Shown piece after piece: positions 1-6,789 of a DNA stretch of 8,953 nt. Each line of letters opens with the position of its first letter. The first letter of the stretch is position 1. The position numbers were made by a program, and so were the translations under genes. The stretch is from Planctomycetaceae bacterium. GTDB taxonomy: Bacteria > Planctomycetota > Phycisphaerae > Phycisphaerales > SM1A02. Below the pieces are notes generated by a model. It made no database searches, was not told the DNA's origin, and saw nothing but the letters and a program-made list of their open reading frames with translations. The stretch covers positions 1-8,953 of the forward strand of contig JAIYCA010000419.1 of assembly GCA_027488265.1 (NCBI GenBank). Reading direction: 5' to 3'.

Positions 1-2724
1 CATCGAAGTCCTTCGCATACATCACGGCGAGCACTGGTCCGAAGATTTCCTCGCGCGCAAGACGCGCGTCAGGCTTGATGCCGCTGAAAATCGAAGGACC
101 GACGTACGGCTTGCCAACTTTCGCTTCGAGTCCCGCGGGTACTTCGAGCGTGAGTTCATGCTTGCCTCGGTCTTTCCGATTTCGATGTACGAGCGAATCT
201 TGCGTGCGGCCTCTTCGTCGATGACGGGGCCGATGTCGGTGCCCGAATTCATGGGATCGCCAACGACGAGCGCCTTCGTTGCGCCCACGAGTCGATGAAG
301 GAACGGCTCATACGCGCTGCCGACAACAATCGCGCGGCTTGCTGCGGAACACTTCTGACCGCAGAAACCGAACGCGCTCTGTCGAACGCCAAGCACTGCT
401 TCGTCAAGATCAGCAGACGTGTCGATGATGACGGCGTTCTTGCCGCCCATTTCGCAGACAACCTTCTTGACGAACTCTTGTCCCGGCGCCACGACGCCAG
501 CTGCTTGCACGATGTCGAGACCAACGGCCTTCGAGCCTGTGAACGCAATGATCGCCACGCGCGGATCGCGGACGAGGGTCGCACCAACGGTTTCGCCAGG
601 GCCCGCGATGAAATGCAGCACGTCTTTCGGCGTGCCTGCGCGCCAAAGAATCTCGCACATCGTGCGCGCGATCGACGGCGTTTGCTCTGCAGGCTTGACG
701 ACGACCGTGTTGCCCGTCACGAGTGCAGCAACGGTCATACCGCAGCAAATCGCAAGCGGGAAGTTCCACGGAGCGATGACCGCAGCAACACCGCGCGGTT
801 GATACCACTGTTCGTCGAGTTCGCCGACAAACTTGCCGAGTCGCTCGGCTTCGAAGAGTTTCGCGCCTTCGCGCGCGTAGTACTCGCAGAAATCAATCGC
901 TTCGCAGACATCGGCGTCCGCTTCGCGCCACACTTTGCCCGACTCTTTCACGATGATCGCCGACAGTTCATCGCGACGCGTGCGCATCTCGGCAGCGGCT
1001 GCGACAAGTACCGCAGCACGTGTTGTGTATGGACTCTCTGACCACGCGGGGAACGCAGCGTGCGCAGCAGCGACCGCACGCTTCGCATCATCGGCGGCGC
1101 CGGAATTCGCAACGTTCGCGACGTTGGAACGCGTGATCGCTGCGGCGAAATTCGAGCGCGCCGATGATTCGGCGAAGTTACGCATGGGCTCCGTAAAGAA
1201 CGGGCGACCATTTGAAATGCCAGCGGGAGCTGCACTCAACGCGTGACGCTCGGGTCCTTGTGCGATGCGTTCAACACCTGGATCGGTGTCAAACGCGCGA
1301 TGCGGACTCGCGAGCAGTTTCTCGGCGGATGCGTTGTCTTTGAAGCCTGCTTTGAGCCACGATTCGTTCGAACTGTTCTCGAGGAGACGACGCACGAGAT
1401 ACGCCATGCCTGGAATCAGTTCGCCGACGGGGCAATACTCGCGCAAGCGAAGATCGAGATCGATCGCCGCGCTCTTGAGTTGATCGCCCATGCCGTAGAG
1501 CATTTGCAGTTCGAGTGCCGACTTTGGAAGTCCGCGCTTCTCGAGTGCTGCGAGCGTCGCTGCGATCGAGCGCGCGTTGTGACTTCCGAGCGCGAGTTTC
1601 ACGCCGCCTTCGCCCTTGGTCGCGGGCGTTGACGCGACAAACGCCGCGGCCATGCGCTCGAAGCTCGCGTCGGTATCAACCTTGCGGCTCCACACCGGAA
1701 CAGGCCAGCCTTGTTGTTCAGCGTTGATCGTTTCGTAATCCCAGTACGCGCCTTTCACGAGACGAACCGTGACTTGGCGGCCCGTGCGCTTCGACCACTC
1801 GATGATGCGGCGCGCGTCATCGTCGCCCGAGCGCAAGTACGCCTGCATTGCCAAGCCAGCGTGGAAATCGTGCTTCTCGCACGCACGCATGAAGAGTTCG
1901 AGCGTCAAATCCTTGAGCGCGAACTGCTCCATGTCGAAGTTGACGAAAACGCCTTTGCGCTTCGCGGTTTCGAGAATTGGGCCGAGCGCGTCGAGCAAGC
2001 CGCGGATCGAGCCTTCGGTATCGATCGGATCAACGCGCGCAGAAAGCGAGCTGATTTTGATCGAGACGTTCGTGCGCGGAATCGGCCCGAGGTGATCGTT
2101 CTCAAGACGCGGATTCGCGCCCCACGCAGCGACCGTCGAAGGAAGATTCTCGATGAGATCGAGATACTTGCGGCGATACGCTTCGGCTTCGTCATCGCTC
2201 ACGCATGCTTCGCCGAGAAGATCGACGGAGAAGCAGAGCCCCGAATCCCAAATCTTCTTGAGGCTTGGAAGCGACGACGCAGCGTCGGTGCCACAGATGA
2301 ACTTCGACGCCATCGACGTGATTTGCGTCGACATCGTCTTCGTGACAACGCCCTTCATCAGCACGCCCGCCTTCAACGCGGTTGCGACGAAAGGCGGCGG
2401 TGTCACGCCAGGTTGTGCGAGGTAGTCGGTGAGGTGGTCGTAGACCGCGTCGTTGTCTTTGAGCGTTGGGAAGCAGTCGACGAAACGGAAGATTTGGACC
2501 TTGAAGGCCTCATCTTGCATCGCCCAATCCATCAGGCCTTCGGACCAGACGGCAAGGACGTTCGTCTTCGCGCTGCGTGCGCGTGTCAGAAAGTCGGTGC
2601 CGATCGCGACCGTCCGCGCTTCAAGCGCTGGATCAAGAGGCGCAACGGCGCGACCTGCGGGCGACGCCGGTTGGCTAGGTGCGGGAGCGGGAGCGGACTT
2701 TTTCGACTTGAAAAACAGCGCCAT
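1..2724 (-). CDS. putA: Bifunctional proline dehydrogenase / P5C dehydrogenase (PutA type), 3' end outside window, frameshifted
   Basis: Oxidises proline to pyrroline-5-carboxylate with FAD, then oxidises glutamate semialdehyde to glutamate with NAD. Numbered from the ATG at 2724, an Ala/Pro-rich leader (about 10-35) is followed by a proline dehydrogenase barrel (about 125-455) containing RLVKGAYWDYE (about 321-331), LQMLYGMG, and REYCPVGELIPGMAYLVRR before NSSNESWL. The aldehyde dehydrogenase domain starts near 520. It shows APWNFP (about 651), FTGSKAVG, the general-base Glu in CEMGG (about 758) and the catalytic Cys in GQKCSA (about 792). No DNA-binding domain precedes the barrel, so it resembles the short PutA class of roughly 1000 residues. 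I chose MALFFKSKK as start because the upstream 54 open codons run through a tandem repeat and up to a terminator. No Shine-Dalgarno sequence is evident. The frame as read stops at 22-24. A one-base shift near 165 restores an excellent family C-terminus that continues past position 1. Function is confident; intactness is uncertain. Confidence 0.93.
158..170 (-). other. Apparent -1 frameshift in the proline dehydrogenase / P5C dehydrogenase gene
   Basis: Upstream of this point the minus strand encodes IEIGKTE in the main frame. Downstream, that frame gives an unrelated Ser/Arg-rich tail ending at 22-24. The neighbouring frame over 1-164 gives KHELTLEVPAGLEAKVGKPY, then YVGPSIFSGIKPDARLA and EEIFGPVLAV, a typical aldehyde dehydrogenase C-terminal segment. 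Adding one C to the CC at 165-166 on the plus strand would read IEIGKTEGK, matching the Gly usually found there in P5C dehydrogenases. This is either a sequencing or assembly indel, or a real inactivating mutation. The sequence alone cannot separate these. Confidence 0.88.
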
Positions 2725-2790
2725 AGTGGAAGGGGAGAGTATAGATCCGCCCGCTCTCGCCGCGGCCGCAGGAAACGCGTGAATCCACGC

Positions 2791-2830
2791 GAGACGTGGC
2801 AATTCGTGGCGATTCGTGGCGATTCGTGGT
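2791..2830. repeat. Four-copy 10-bp tandem repeat upstream of the proline gene
   Basis: Four consecutive 10-base units read gagacgtggc, aattcgtggc, gattcgtggc and gattcgtggt. The third and fourth differ only in the last base, and the first is the most diverged. The array lies 67-106 bp upstream of the ATG at 2724 and between that gene and the terminator of the glycosyltransferase gene. The period is close to one helical turn, so a phased protein-binding array is conceivable. It could equally be a simple-sequence expansion. No function is shown by the sequence. Confidence 0.85.
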
Positions 2831-2887
2831 TGCAGCATGGGTCGCAAGCAGGGGTGGACCATCCGCGCGGACAACGTCGATTCCACG

Positions 2888-2913
2888 AAAAACCGACCGC
2901 CGTGCGGGCGGTC
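2888..2913 (-). terminator. Rho-independent terminator of the GT4 glycosyltransferase gene
   Basis: Read on the minus strand, a perfect 7-bp stem GACCGCC / GGCGGTC (2913-2907 with 2901-2895) encloses a five-base loop. It is followed by GG and then TTTTT (2892-2888). It begins about 25 bases after the stop of the glycosyltransferase gene at 2938, the expected place. It should separate that transcript from the proline gene downstream. Confidence 0.82.
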
Positions 2914-2937
2914 CGCTTGCGCCTCTCGGTGGAGCGA

Positions 2938-4554
2938 TCAGAACGTCGGCCGCGCACCAACGGCCGCGAGTGCGCGGTCGTAGCAGCGGATCGTGCGCGT
3001 GGCAGCACCGTCCCAATTGATGCCGCGAATTTCAAACGCGCCGTGTTCGACGAGTTGGCGCGAGAGCGGTGGGTGGCGCAAGACCGCGATGATCTTGTCG
3101 GCCATATCCTCGATGTCCCAGAAGTCGACTTTGAGGGCGTGCATTAAGACTTCACTCACGCCAGAAGACTTCGAAATCAGGACGGGAACGTTGTGACTCA
3201 TCGCTTCGAGCGGCGCGATACCAAAGGGTTCGCTCACGCTCGGCATCACGTAGAGATCAGCCATCGCAAAGACGCGCGCGATATCGCGACCGCGCAGGAA
3301 CCCAGTGAAAAGCACTTTGTTTCCGATGCCCATCGACGCAGCCATCTCGATCATGCGCTGCGCCTGATCACCGGAGCCCGCGACAACAAACTTCACGTTG
3401 TCCATGTATTCAAGCACTTTCTTTGCGGCTTGAATGAAGTACTCCGGGCCCTTCTGCATGGTGATGCGGCCGAAGTAGAGGACGATTTTGTCCTTCGAAT
3501 GGATGGGCTGCACGCCCACGTCGGCAGGATTCAAATCGACGCCGTTGTAGACCACATCGATTTTCGATGCGTTCACGCCATAGCGATTCACGCAGACGTT
3601 TTTGGTGAGCATGCTCACCGCGATCGCGCGCGTGGCGCCGTGCATGCCGCGTCGTTCGATGTTGTAAATCTGCTGGTGAGGATGCTCGCCAGAGCGATCG
3701 AACTCGGTGGAGTGAACGTGCACAAGCAGCGGTTTTCCCGTCAGTTTCTGCAGCGCGAGACCCGCGGGGTACGTCAGCCAATCGTGCGCGTGGATGACGT
3801 CGAAATCCAGTCCGCGCGTTGCATCCACCACAAATCGCGCGTAGCGATCGGCCATTCCGAGAAGATCACCGGAATAGTCGGCGGCATCCGCGCCGCGGGC
3901 GGCAACGGCTTCCTTCGGTCGATCGGCTGTCTCTGGAAGCGCTGTGGCGAGCGCGTGATCGATCGGATCGCGCGTGAGTTCGGGGAACGCACCGGCCTTT
4001 GCGAGCGTGCGAATGCGCTCGATACTCCAGCCCGCATCGCGCATCATGCGGACACTCTCCGCGATGCGATTTGCCGTTCCAACACCCGCCGCTTCGCCGT
4101 GCGATTCGTAGACGGATGAAAAACTGCCGGCTTCTGCGGGCAATTCGATGAAGCGCGTCGACGTAAATTCTTCGACGATGCGATTCCAAGATTCGCGCTC
4201 ACTCGCCGACATTTCCGCTGGTGCGGCAACTGGCCGAGGACTCGCCGAAGCCGAGGGAACAGCGTTGCCGACGCGGGTTGTTGCGGAAACTGCAGCTGTC
4301 GTGCTCGTCGTGGAGGGCTGTTTCGACGTGGGAGCGGCCGAGACGGCGCTTTCACGCACACGCTCGATGATCGCGCCAGGACTCACAAGTCGCACGTGCG
4401 ATGCGCTCTCCGCCGGCACAGACTTGGGCAGGACGAACGTGACTTCAGCCCCTTGGCGGTCGAGTGCTTTCGTCAGACCGTAGCAGGCCGTGCCAAGACC
4501 GCCCGTAATAAACGGAGGAAACTCCCAGCCGAGCATGAGTACGCGCATTGCCAT
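2938..4554 (-). CDS. GT4-family glycosyltransferase, glycogen-synthase-like, with atypical insert
   Basis: Predicted cytosolic retaining glycosyltransferase of the GT-B fold, 538 residues. The N-terminal domain opens with MRVLMLGWEFPPFITGGLG, whose TGGLG loop (17-21) is typical of starch/glycogen synthase and GT4 enzymes; HAHDWLTYPAG (255-265) marks the same domain. The C-terminal nucleotide-sugar domain has YFGRITMQKG with the expected Arg 363 and Lys 368, VVAGSGD, and SEPFGIAPLE with the E-x7-E pair (Glu 442 and 450). Between the halves of the N-terminal domain lies a Ser/Thr/Ala/Pro-rich stretch (about 68-115) and a helical segment (about 115-230), longer than I expect for the family. The start at 4554 is a choice: a second ATG two codons in (4548) would also leave the TGGLG loop intact, and only a weak purine-rich GGAAACGGG precedes the first. 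The gene ends in a clear terminator. The sugar donor (UDP- or ADP-glucose, or another) cannot be read from sequence. No signal peptide or membrane segment is seen. Confidence 0.9.
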   Translation of the reverse strand: MAMRVLMLGWEFPPFITGGLGTACYGLTKALDRQGAEVTFVLPKSVPAESASHVRLVSPGAIIERVRESAVSAAPTSKQPSTTSTTAAVSATTRVGNAVPSASASPRPVAAPAEMSASERESWNRIVEEFTSTRFIELPAEAGSFSSVYESHGEAAGVGTANRIAESVRMMRDAGWSIERIRTLAKAGAFPELTRDPIDHALATALPETADRPKEAVAARGADAADYSGDLLGMADRYARFVVDATRGLDFDVIHAHDWLTYPAGLALQKLTGKPLLVHVHSTEFDRSGEHPHQQIYNIERRGMHGATRAIAVSMLTKNVCVNRYGVNASKIDVVYNGVDLNPADVGVQPIHSKDKIVLYFGRITMQKGPEYFIQAAKKVLEYMDNVKFVVAGSGDQAQRMIEMAASMGIGNKVLFTGFLRGRDIARVFAMADLYVMPSVSEPFGIAPLEAMSHNVPVLISKSSGVSEVLMHALKVDFWDIEDMADKIIAVLRHPPLSRQLVEHGAFEIRGINWDGAATRTIRCYDRALAAVGARPTF

Positions 4555-4711
4555 CCCGTTTCCGACACCCTGTTCCCTTCACGGCGCAAAACGCCGTTCA
4601 TCCTGCGGAGCAAACTCGCATCAAGCTCTCAAAGAGAGCATTGATCGAGCGATGTTTCCATCTGACACACTCGTTCCTGAAATCTGCAGGCCCAAACCTC
4701 TCGCGCCTCTC
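4555..4711. other. Intergenic gap with two small hairpins
   Basis: These 157 bases separate the hypothetical protein stop from the glycosyltransferase start, both on the minus strand. Two perfect inverted repeats are present: ACGGCG / CGCCGT (4581-4586 with 4592-4597, five-base loop) and GCTCTC / GAGAGC (4625-4630 with 4634-4639, three-base loop). Neither is followed by a T-tract on either strand, so I do not call a terminator. I see no convincing promoter boxes. The spacing suggests the glycosyltransferase could have its own promoter, but co-transcription is also possible. Confidence 0.45.
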
Positions 4712-5185
4712 TCACTCGTCTTCATCGCCGCCGCCGACATCGCCAAGCGCACGAAACGCGGCTTCGTAGGCGAGCAAAAACTTCGTTGCGAGTTCCGCCG
4801 CGCTCGATCCTGTGGAGTCGTTGAGCGGGACGGGATTCTCGAAGGTGTACAACTTCGCGTCATCGCGGAAATGCTTGACCGTTGGCACGTTTCCGCGCCA
4901 GCCGAGTTCCGCGAGCTCCTCCTCGACAAGTTCCTCAATCGGATCACCGAAGTGCATGAGATCGGACTCGATCGACTCGCTGAGCCAACGATCGGGCGTC
5001 GCGAAGCGCACAACGAGCCCAGCGTCGGTGGAGGCCAACTCGTACCACGCCGGCTCGGGGCAACCCTTCGCGTGGCAGCGAATGCGATCATCAAGGGTTT
5101 CAATTCGCGTGAAGACATCCTTCGCCTGCGCGAGTGCACAGACGGCGGTGAGGATTTCTTGATGCGGCGCTGGAATCGTCGGCAT
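4712..5185 (-). CDS. Conserved-looking acidic protein of unknown function, 157 aa
   Basis: A 157-residue soluble protein with no signal peptide or membrane helix. Its coding frame is credible because the protein is well balanced in composition, has an acidic, structured centre, and is the only open frame here that is not Arg/Ser-rich in the way of antisense shadow frames. Visible elements are an N-terminal helix (about 5-20), CHAKGC (about 38-43), a core RWLSESIESDLMHFGDPIEE, then VEEELAELGWRG, KHFRDDAKLYTFENPVPL, a C-terminal helix LLAYEAAFRALGD and an acidic tail GGGDEDE. The overall strand/helix pattern is loosely like YbjN / type III chaperone-like folds, but this is a weak impression and I assign no function. 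The start ATG at 5185 has no good Shine-Dalgarno. It lies upstream of the glycosyltransferase gene on the same strand and divergent from prmC. Confidence 0.75.
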   Translation of the reverse strand: MPTIPAPHQEILTAVCALAQAKDVFTRIETLDDRIRCHAKGCPEPAWYELASTDAGLVVRFATPDRWLSESIESDLMHFGDPIEELVEEELAELGWRGNVPTVKHFRDDAKLYTFENPVPLNDSTGSSAAELATKFLLAYEAAFRALGDVGGGDEDE

Positions 5186-5384
5186 GAGGGGGCTTTCCGA
5201 AGTGTTCGTCGGTTTGCGTCGGGAGGGGCGGACATGGTAGCGGGGCCCTGCGAGTGGCGCGGCAAGCCATCATCCTTCAACGCAGCGCGGGAGGGATCGT
5301 TTCGGAGGTCGATCGAAGCCTGACGAAATCGGAAGGGATTTCGGTTCCCCGCGCGAATGCGTTGGGAATCCGTTGCGTTGCCTT

Positions 5385-5410
5385 TTGACACCCGCAGTAG
5401 GCCGTACGAT
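5385..5410 (+). promoter_or_regulatory. Possible sigma-70-like promoter for prmC
   Basis: A perfect TTGACA (5385-5390) is followed by TACGAT (5405-5410), which matches four of six positions of the TATAAT consensus. The 14-base spacer is shorter than the usual 16-18, so the pair is doubtful. If real, it would give a leader of about 95 bases containing the inverted and tandem repeats described separately. Confidence 0.3.
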
Positions 5411-5451
5411 CGCCGCCCGTTGGCGCGGACCCCATCGGCGCCATGCCGCTC

Positions 5452-5490
5452 GGACCCACGCCTATTGCGTGGATCCGCATGGATCCGCAT
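5452..5490 (+). repeat. Hairpin plus 10-bp tandem duplication in the prmC leader
   Basis: GGATCCGCAT occurs twice in direct tandem (5471-5480 and 5481-5490). Just before it, CCACGC / GCGTGG (5456-5461 with 5467-5472) forms a stem with loop CTATT, extended by GGA / TCC after one mismatch (5452-5476). The two GGATCC copies can also pair with each other around GCAT. The two foldings compete for the same bases. The element ends about 10 bases before the prmC ribosome-binding site. Confidence 0.7.
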
Positions 5491-5500
5491 GGAAACGTGA

Positions 5501-5506
5501 GGAGAG
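5501..5506 (+). promoter_or_regulatory. Ribosome-binding site that decides the prmC start
   Basis: GGAGAG (5501-5506) sits five bases before the ATG at 5512. The upstream in-frame ATGs at 5443 and 5479 lie in the repeat region and lack such a site. This supports the 5512 start. Confidence 0.7.
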
Positions 5507-5511
5507 AATGC

Positions 5512-6651
5512 ATGAGTAGTTCACGAAGCGCACACAACGACCCGACGGCTCGCGTTTCGGCGCAGGCGGAAGCTTCGCGCAGCGGTGCGTGGACCGTTCG
5601 CGCACTTCTTGCGTGGATGGTTCCGTACCTCTCAGAACGTGAGGTGGACAGTCCACGGGCTGTCGCGGAGATCCTGCTCGGGAGTGTGCTCGGATGTGAG
5701 CGGCTCAAGCTGTACATGGAGCCTGAGCGTGAACTCGCCCCAGATGAATTGACCAAGCTGCGCGCCTTGGTCACGCGTGCGGGGCGTCACGAACCAGTCC
5801 AGTATCTCGTCGGGCGCTGGCCCTTCTTCGGACGCGATTTCGAAGTTGGTCCGTCCACACTCATTCCGCGCCCTTGCACCGAGGTGCTCGTGGAGCATGC
5901 GCTCGGTTGGATGCGTGAGCGCAAAGCCACGCAGCCTTCGGCATCACTCGATGTCCTTGATCTATGTACCGGAACCGGCTGTATCGCCATTTCGCTCGCG
6001 CTTGGTCTGCGAGCGATCCAACGGCCGGAAGGGGCAGGATGTCGGCCTCTGCGTGGCGGGGAGTCGCACGATGTGCCGCGCGCGGTCAACCTCCCGGTCG
6101 CGCGTGACATCGCACGCGAAGGCGCACTCGAAAACTCACTCGATGGACAGATGCGCGCGAGCGATGCCGAGGTAGTCGATGGAGCAGCTTCGAGTACCTC
6201 GAAGCATGCATCGTCGAGAAAATTGGTGGCGACCGACCTCGTCGCGGACGCCGTTGAACTTGCACGGCGAAACGCGGAGCGTCTCGGTGCGACGATCGAC
6301 CTTCGCGTCGGTGATCTCTATGCACCGCTCCGCGACGATGAGCACTTCGATCTCATCGTGTCCAATCCGCCGTACATCACCGACGCGGAGTACGAAGAAC
6401 TCGATCGAAATGTGCGCGAGTATGAGCCAGCGAGCGCGCTGAAGGGTGGCGCCGACGGTCTGCAGTTCGTGCGTTCCGTGGTCGCGGGCGCTGAGAAGCG
6501 ATTGCGAGCGGGTGGGCTCTTACTTGTCGAAATCGGCTGGAAACACGGTGAAGCGGTGCGAAAACTCGGCACCCGCGCGGGGTGGCGCGATGTCGACGTG
6601 CTTCGCGATGGCGATGGTCACGAGCGCGTCTTGGTGGCGCATCGCGCGTGA
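5512..6651 (+). CDS. prmC: Peptide chain release factor N5-glutamine methyltransferase, with ~70-residue insert
   Basis: Methylates the glutamine of the GGQ motif in release factors RF1 and RF2 using S-adenosylmethionine, which improves translation termination. The 379-residue protein has the family's N-terminal helical domain (about 28-95), then HEPVQYLVGRWPFFGRDF and LIPRPCTEVLVEHAL (about 94-131). Next come SAM motif I DLCTGTGCIAISLAL (150-164), VATDLVADAVELARRNAERLG (about 239-259), and the diagnostic NPPYI (285-289) that holds the substrate glutamine. LKGGADGLQF (about 310-319) and an ERVLVAHRA terminus follow. Family members are usually about 280-300 residues; much of the extra length is an insert at 165-236, between motif I and the second strand. 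Family members commonly read LIPRPETE where this one has LIPRPCTE. The start is set by a GGAGAG site. prmC often follows prfA; here no release-factor gene is adjacent. Confidence 0.93.
   Translation: MSSSRSAHNDPTARVSAQAEASRSGAWTVRALLAWMVPYLSEREVDSPRAVAEILLGSVLGCERLKLYMEPERELAPDELTKLRALVTRAGRHEPVQYLVGRWPFFGRDFEVGPSTLIPRPCTEVLVEHALGWMRERKATQPSASLDVLDLCTGTGCIAISLALGLRAIQRPEGAGCRPLRGGESHDVPRAVNLPVARDIAREGALENSLDGQMRASDAEVVDGAASSTSKHASSRKLVATDLVADAVELARRNAERLGATIDLRVGDLYAPLRDDEHFDLIVSNPPYITDAEYEELDRNVREYEPASALKGGADGLQFVRSVVAGAEKRLRAGGLLLVEIGWKHGEAVRKLGTRAGWRDVDVLRDGDGHERVLVAHRA
6004..6219 (+). other. In-frame insert within prmC
   Basis: These 216 bases encode 72 residues between LALALG-like motif I and the KLVATD strand, where E. 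coli PrmC has only about seven. The inserted protein is hydrophilic, Gly/Ala/Ser/Arg-rich near its ends, and lacks recognisable motifs. It keeps the frame and carries no stop. The DNA contains a perfect inverted repeat GCTTCGA / TCGAAGC (6187-6193 with 6199-6205). It is probably a surface loop; its origin is unknown. Confidence 0.7.
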
Positions 6652-6789
6652 TAGGCGATTCCCAGCGACGATCACTGCCCCGCAACGTGGAGATTCACTT
6701 TCGATCGAAATCTGTCTGCAGGGACGCTTCTCTGCGGGTGCGGCTCATTTGCGGCTCACTCGCGAGAACACCGACGCGGACCGATCGCC
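6652..6789. other. Convergent intergenic region
   Basis: These 138 bases lie between the converging stops of prmC and the PAS-GAF-receiver gene. They hold a 12-bp perfect palindrome TTTCGATCGAAA (6699-6710), the hairpin described separately, and a 9-base direct repeat TGCGGCTCA (6739-6747 and 6750-6758) with an 11-base period. No gene is seen. Confidence 0.6.
6716..6737 (+). terminator. Possible prmC 3' hairpin, no U-tract
   Basis: CTGCAGGGA pairs with TCTCTGCGG (6716-6724 with 6729-6737) as a nine-pair stem with two G-U wobbles and a four-base loop. On the minus strand the two wobbles become A-C mismatches, so the structure favours plus-strand RNA, that is, the prmC transcript. No T-run follows, so it may be a 3'-end stabiliser or weak terminator rather than a classical intrinsic terminator. 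Confidence 0.35.

Larger units (their letters stand above)
5186..5511. other. Divergent intergenic region between the 157-aa protein gene and prmC
   Basis: This 326-bp stretch holds no gene I can support. Frames open across it give low-complexity Arg/Ser-rich products and are shadows. It contains a hairpin CGAAATC / GATTTCG (5324-5330 with 5337-5343, six-base loop), a TTGACA box (5385-5390), an inverted repeat TGGCGC / GCGCCA (5421-5426 with 5438-5443), a hairpin at 5452-5476, and a 10-bp tandem duplication at 5471-5490. The right half is probably the promoter and leader of prmC. The left end should carry the promoter of the 157-aa gene, but no clear boxes are visible. Confidence 0.6.

Noticed and set aside
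2791..2830. CRISPR array
   Set aside because: Units are 10 bases with no spacers; this is a simple tandem repeat.
2725..2886. Fifty-four extra open codons upstream of the proline gene start
   Set aside because: They translate the 10-bp tandem repeat and intergenic sequence abutting a terminator T-tract, and they do not resemble any PutA N-terminus.
1711..3147. A 478-codon open frame on the plus strand, antisense to the proline gene and its upstream region
   Set aside because: Its product is Arg/Glu/Val-rich with no domain, while the opposite strand encodes a clear PutA-type enzyme. Long antisense frames are common in GC-rich genes.
3193..4119. A 308-codon plus-strand open frame opposite the glycosyltransferase
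   Set aside because: It is His/Arg-rich with no recognisable motif, and it mirrors a well-supported GT4 gene on the other strand.
4625..4639. Terminator after the 157-aa gene
   Set aside because: The six-base stem with a three-base loop has no T-tract on either strand.
4621..5490. A 289-codon minus-strand open frame overlapping the 157-aa gene
   Set aside because: The product is Ser/Arg-rich low-complexity sequence with no motif. The 4712-5185 frame gives a far more protein-like product.
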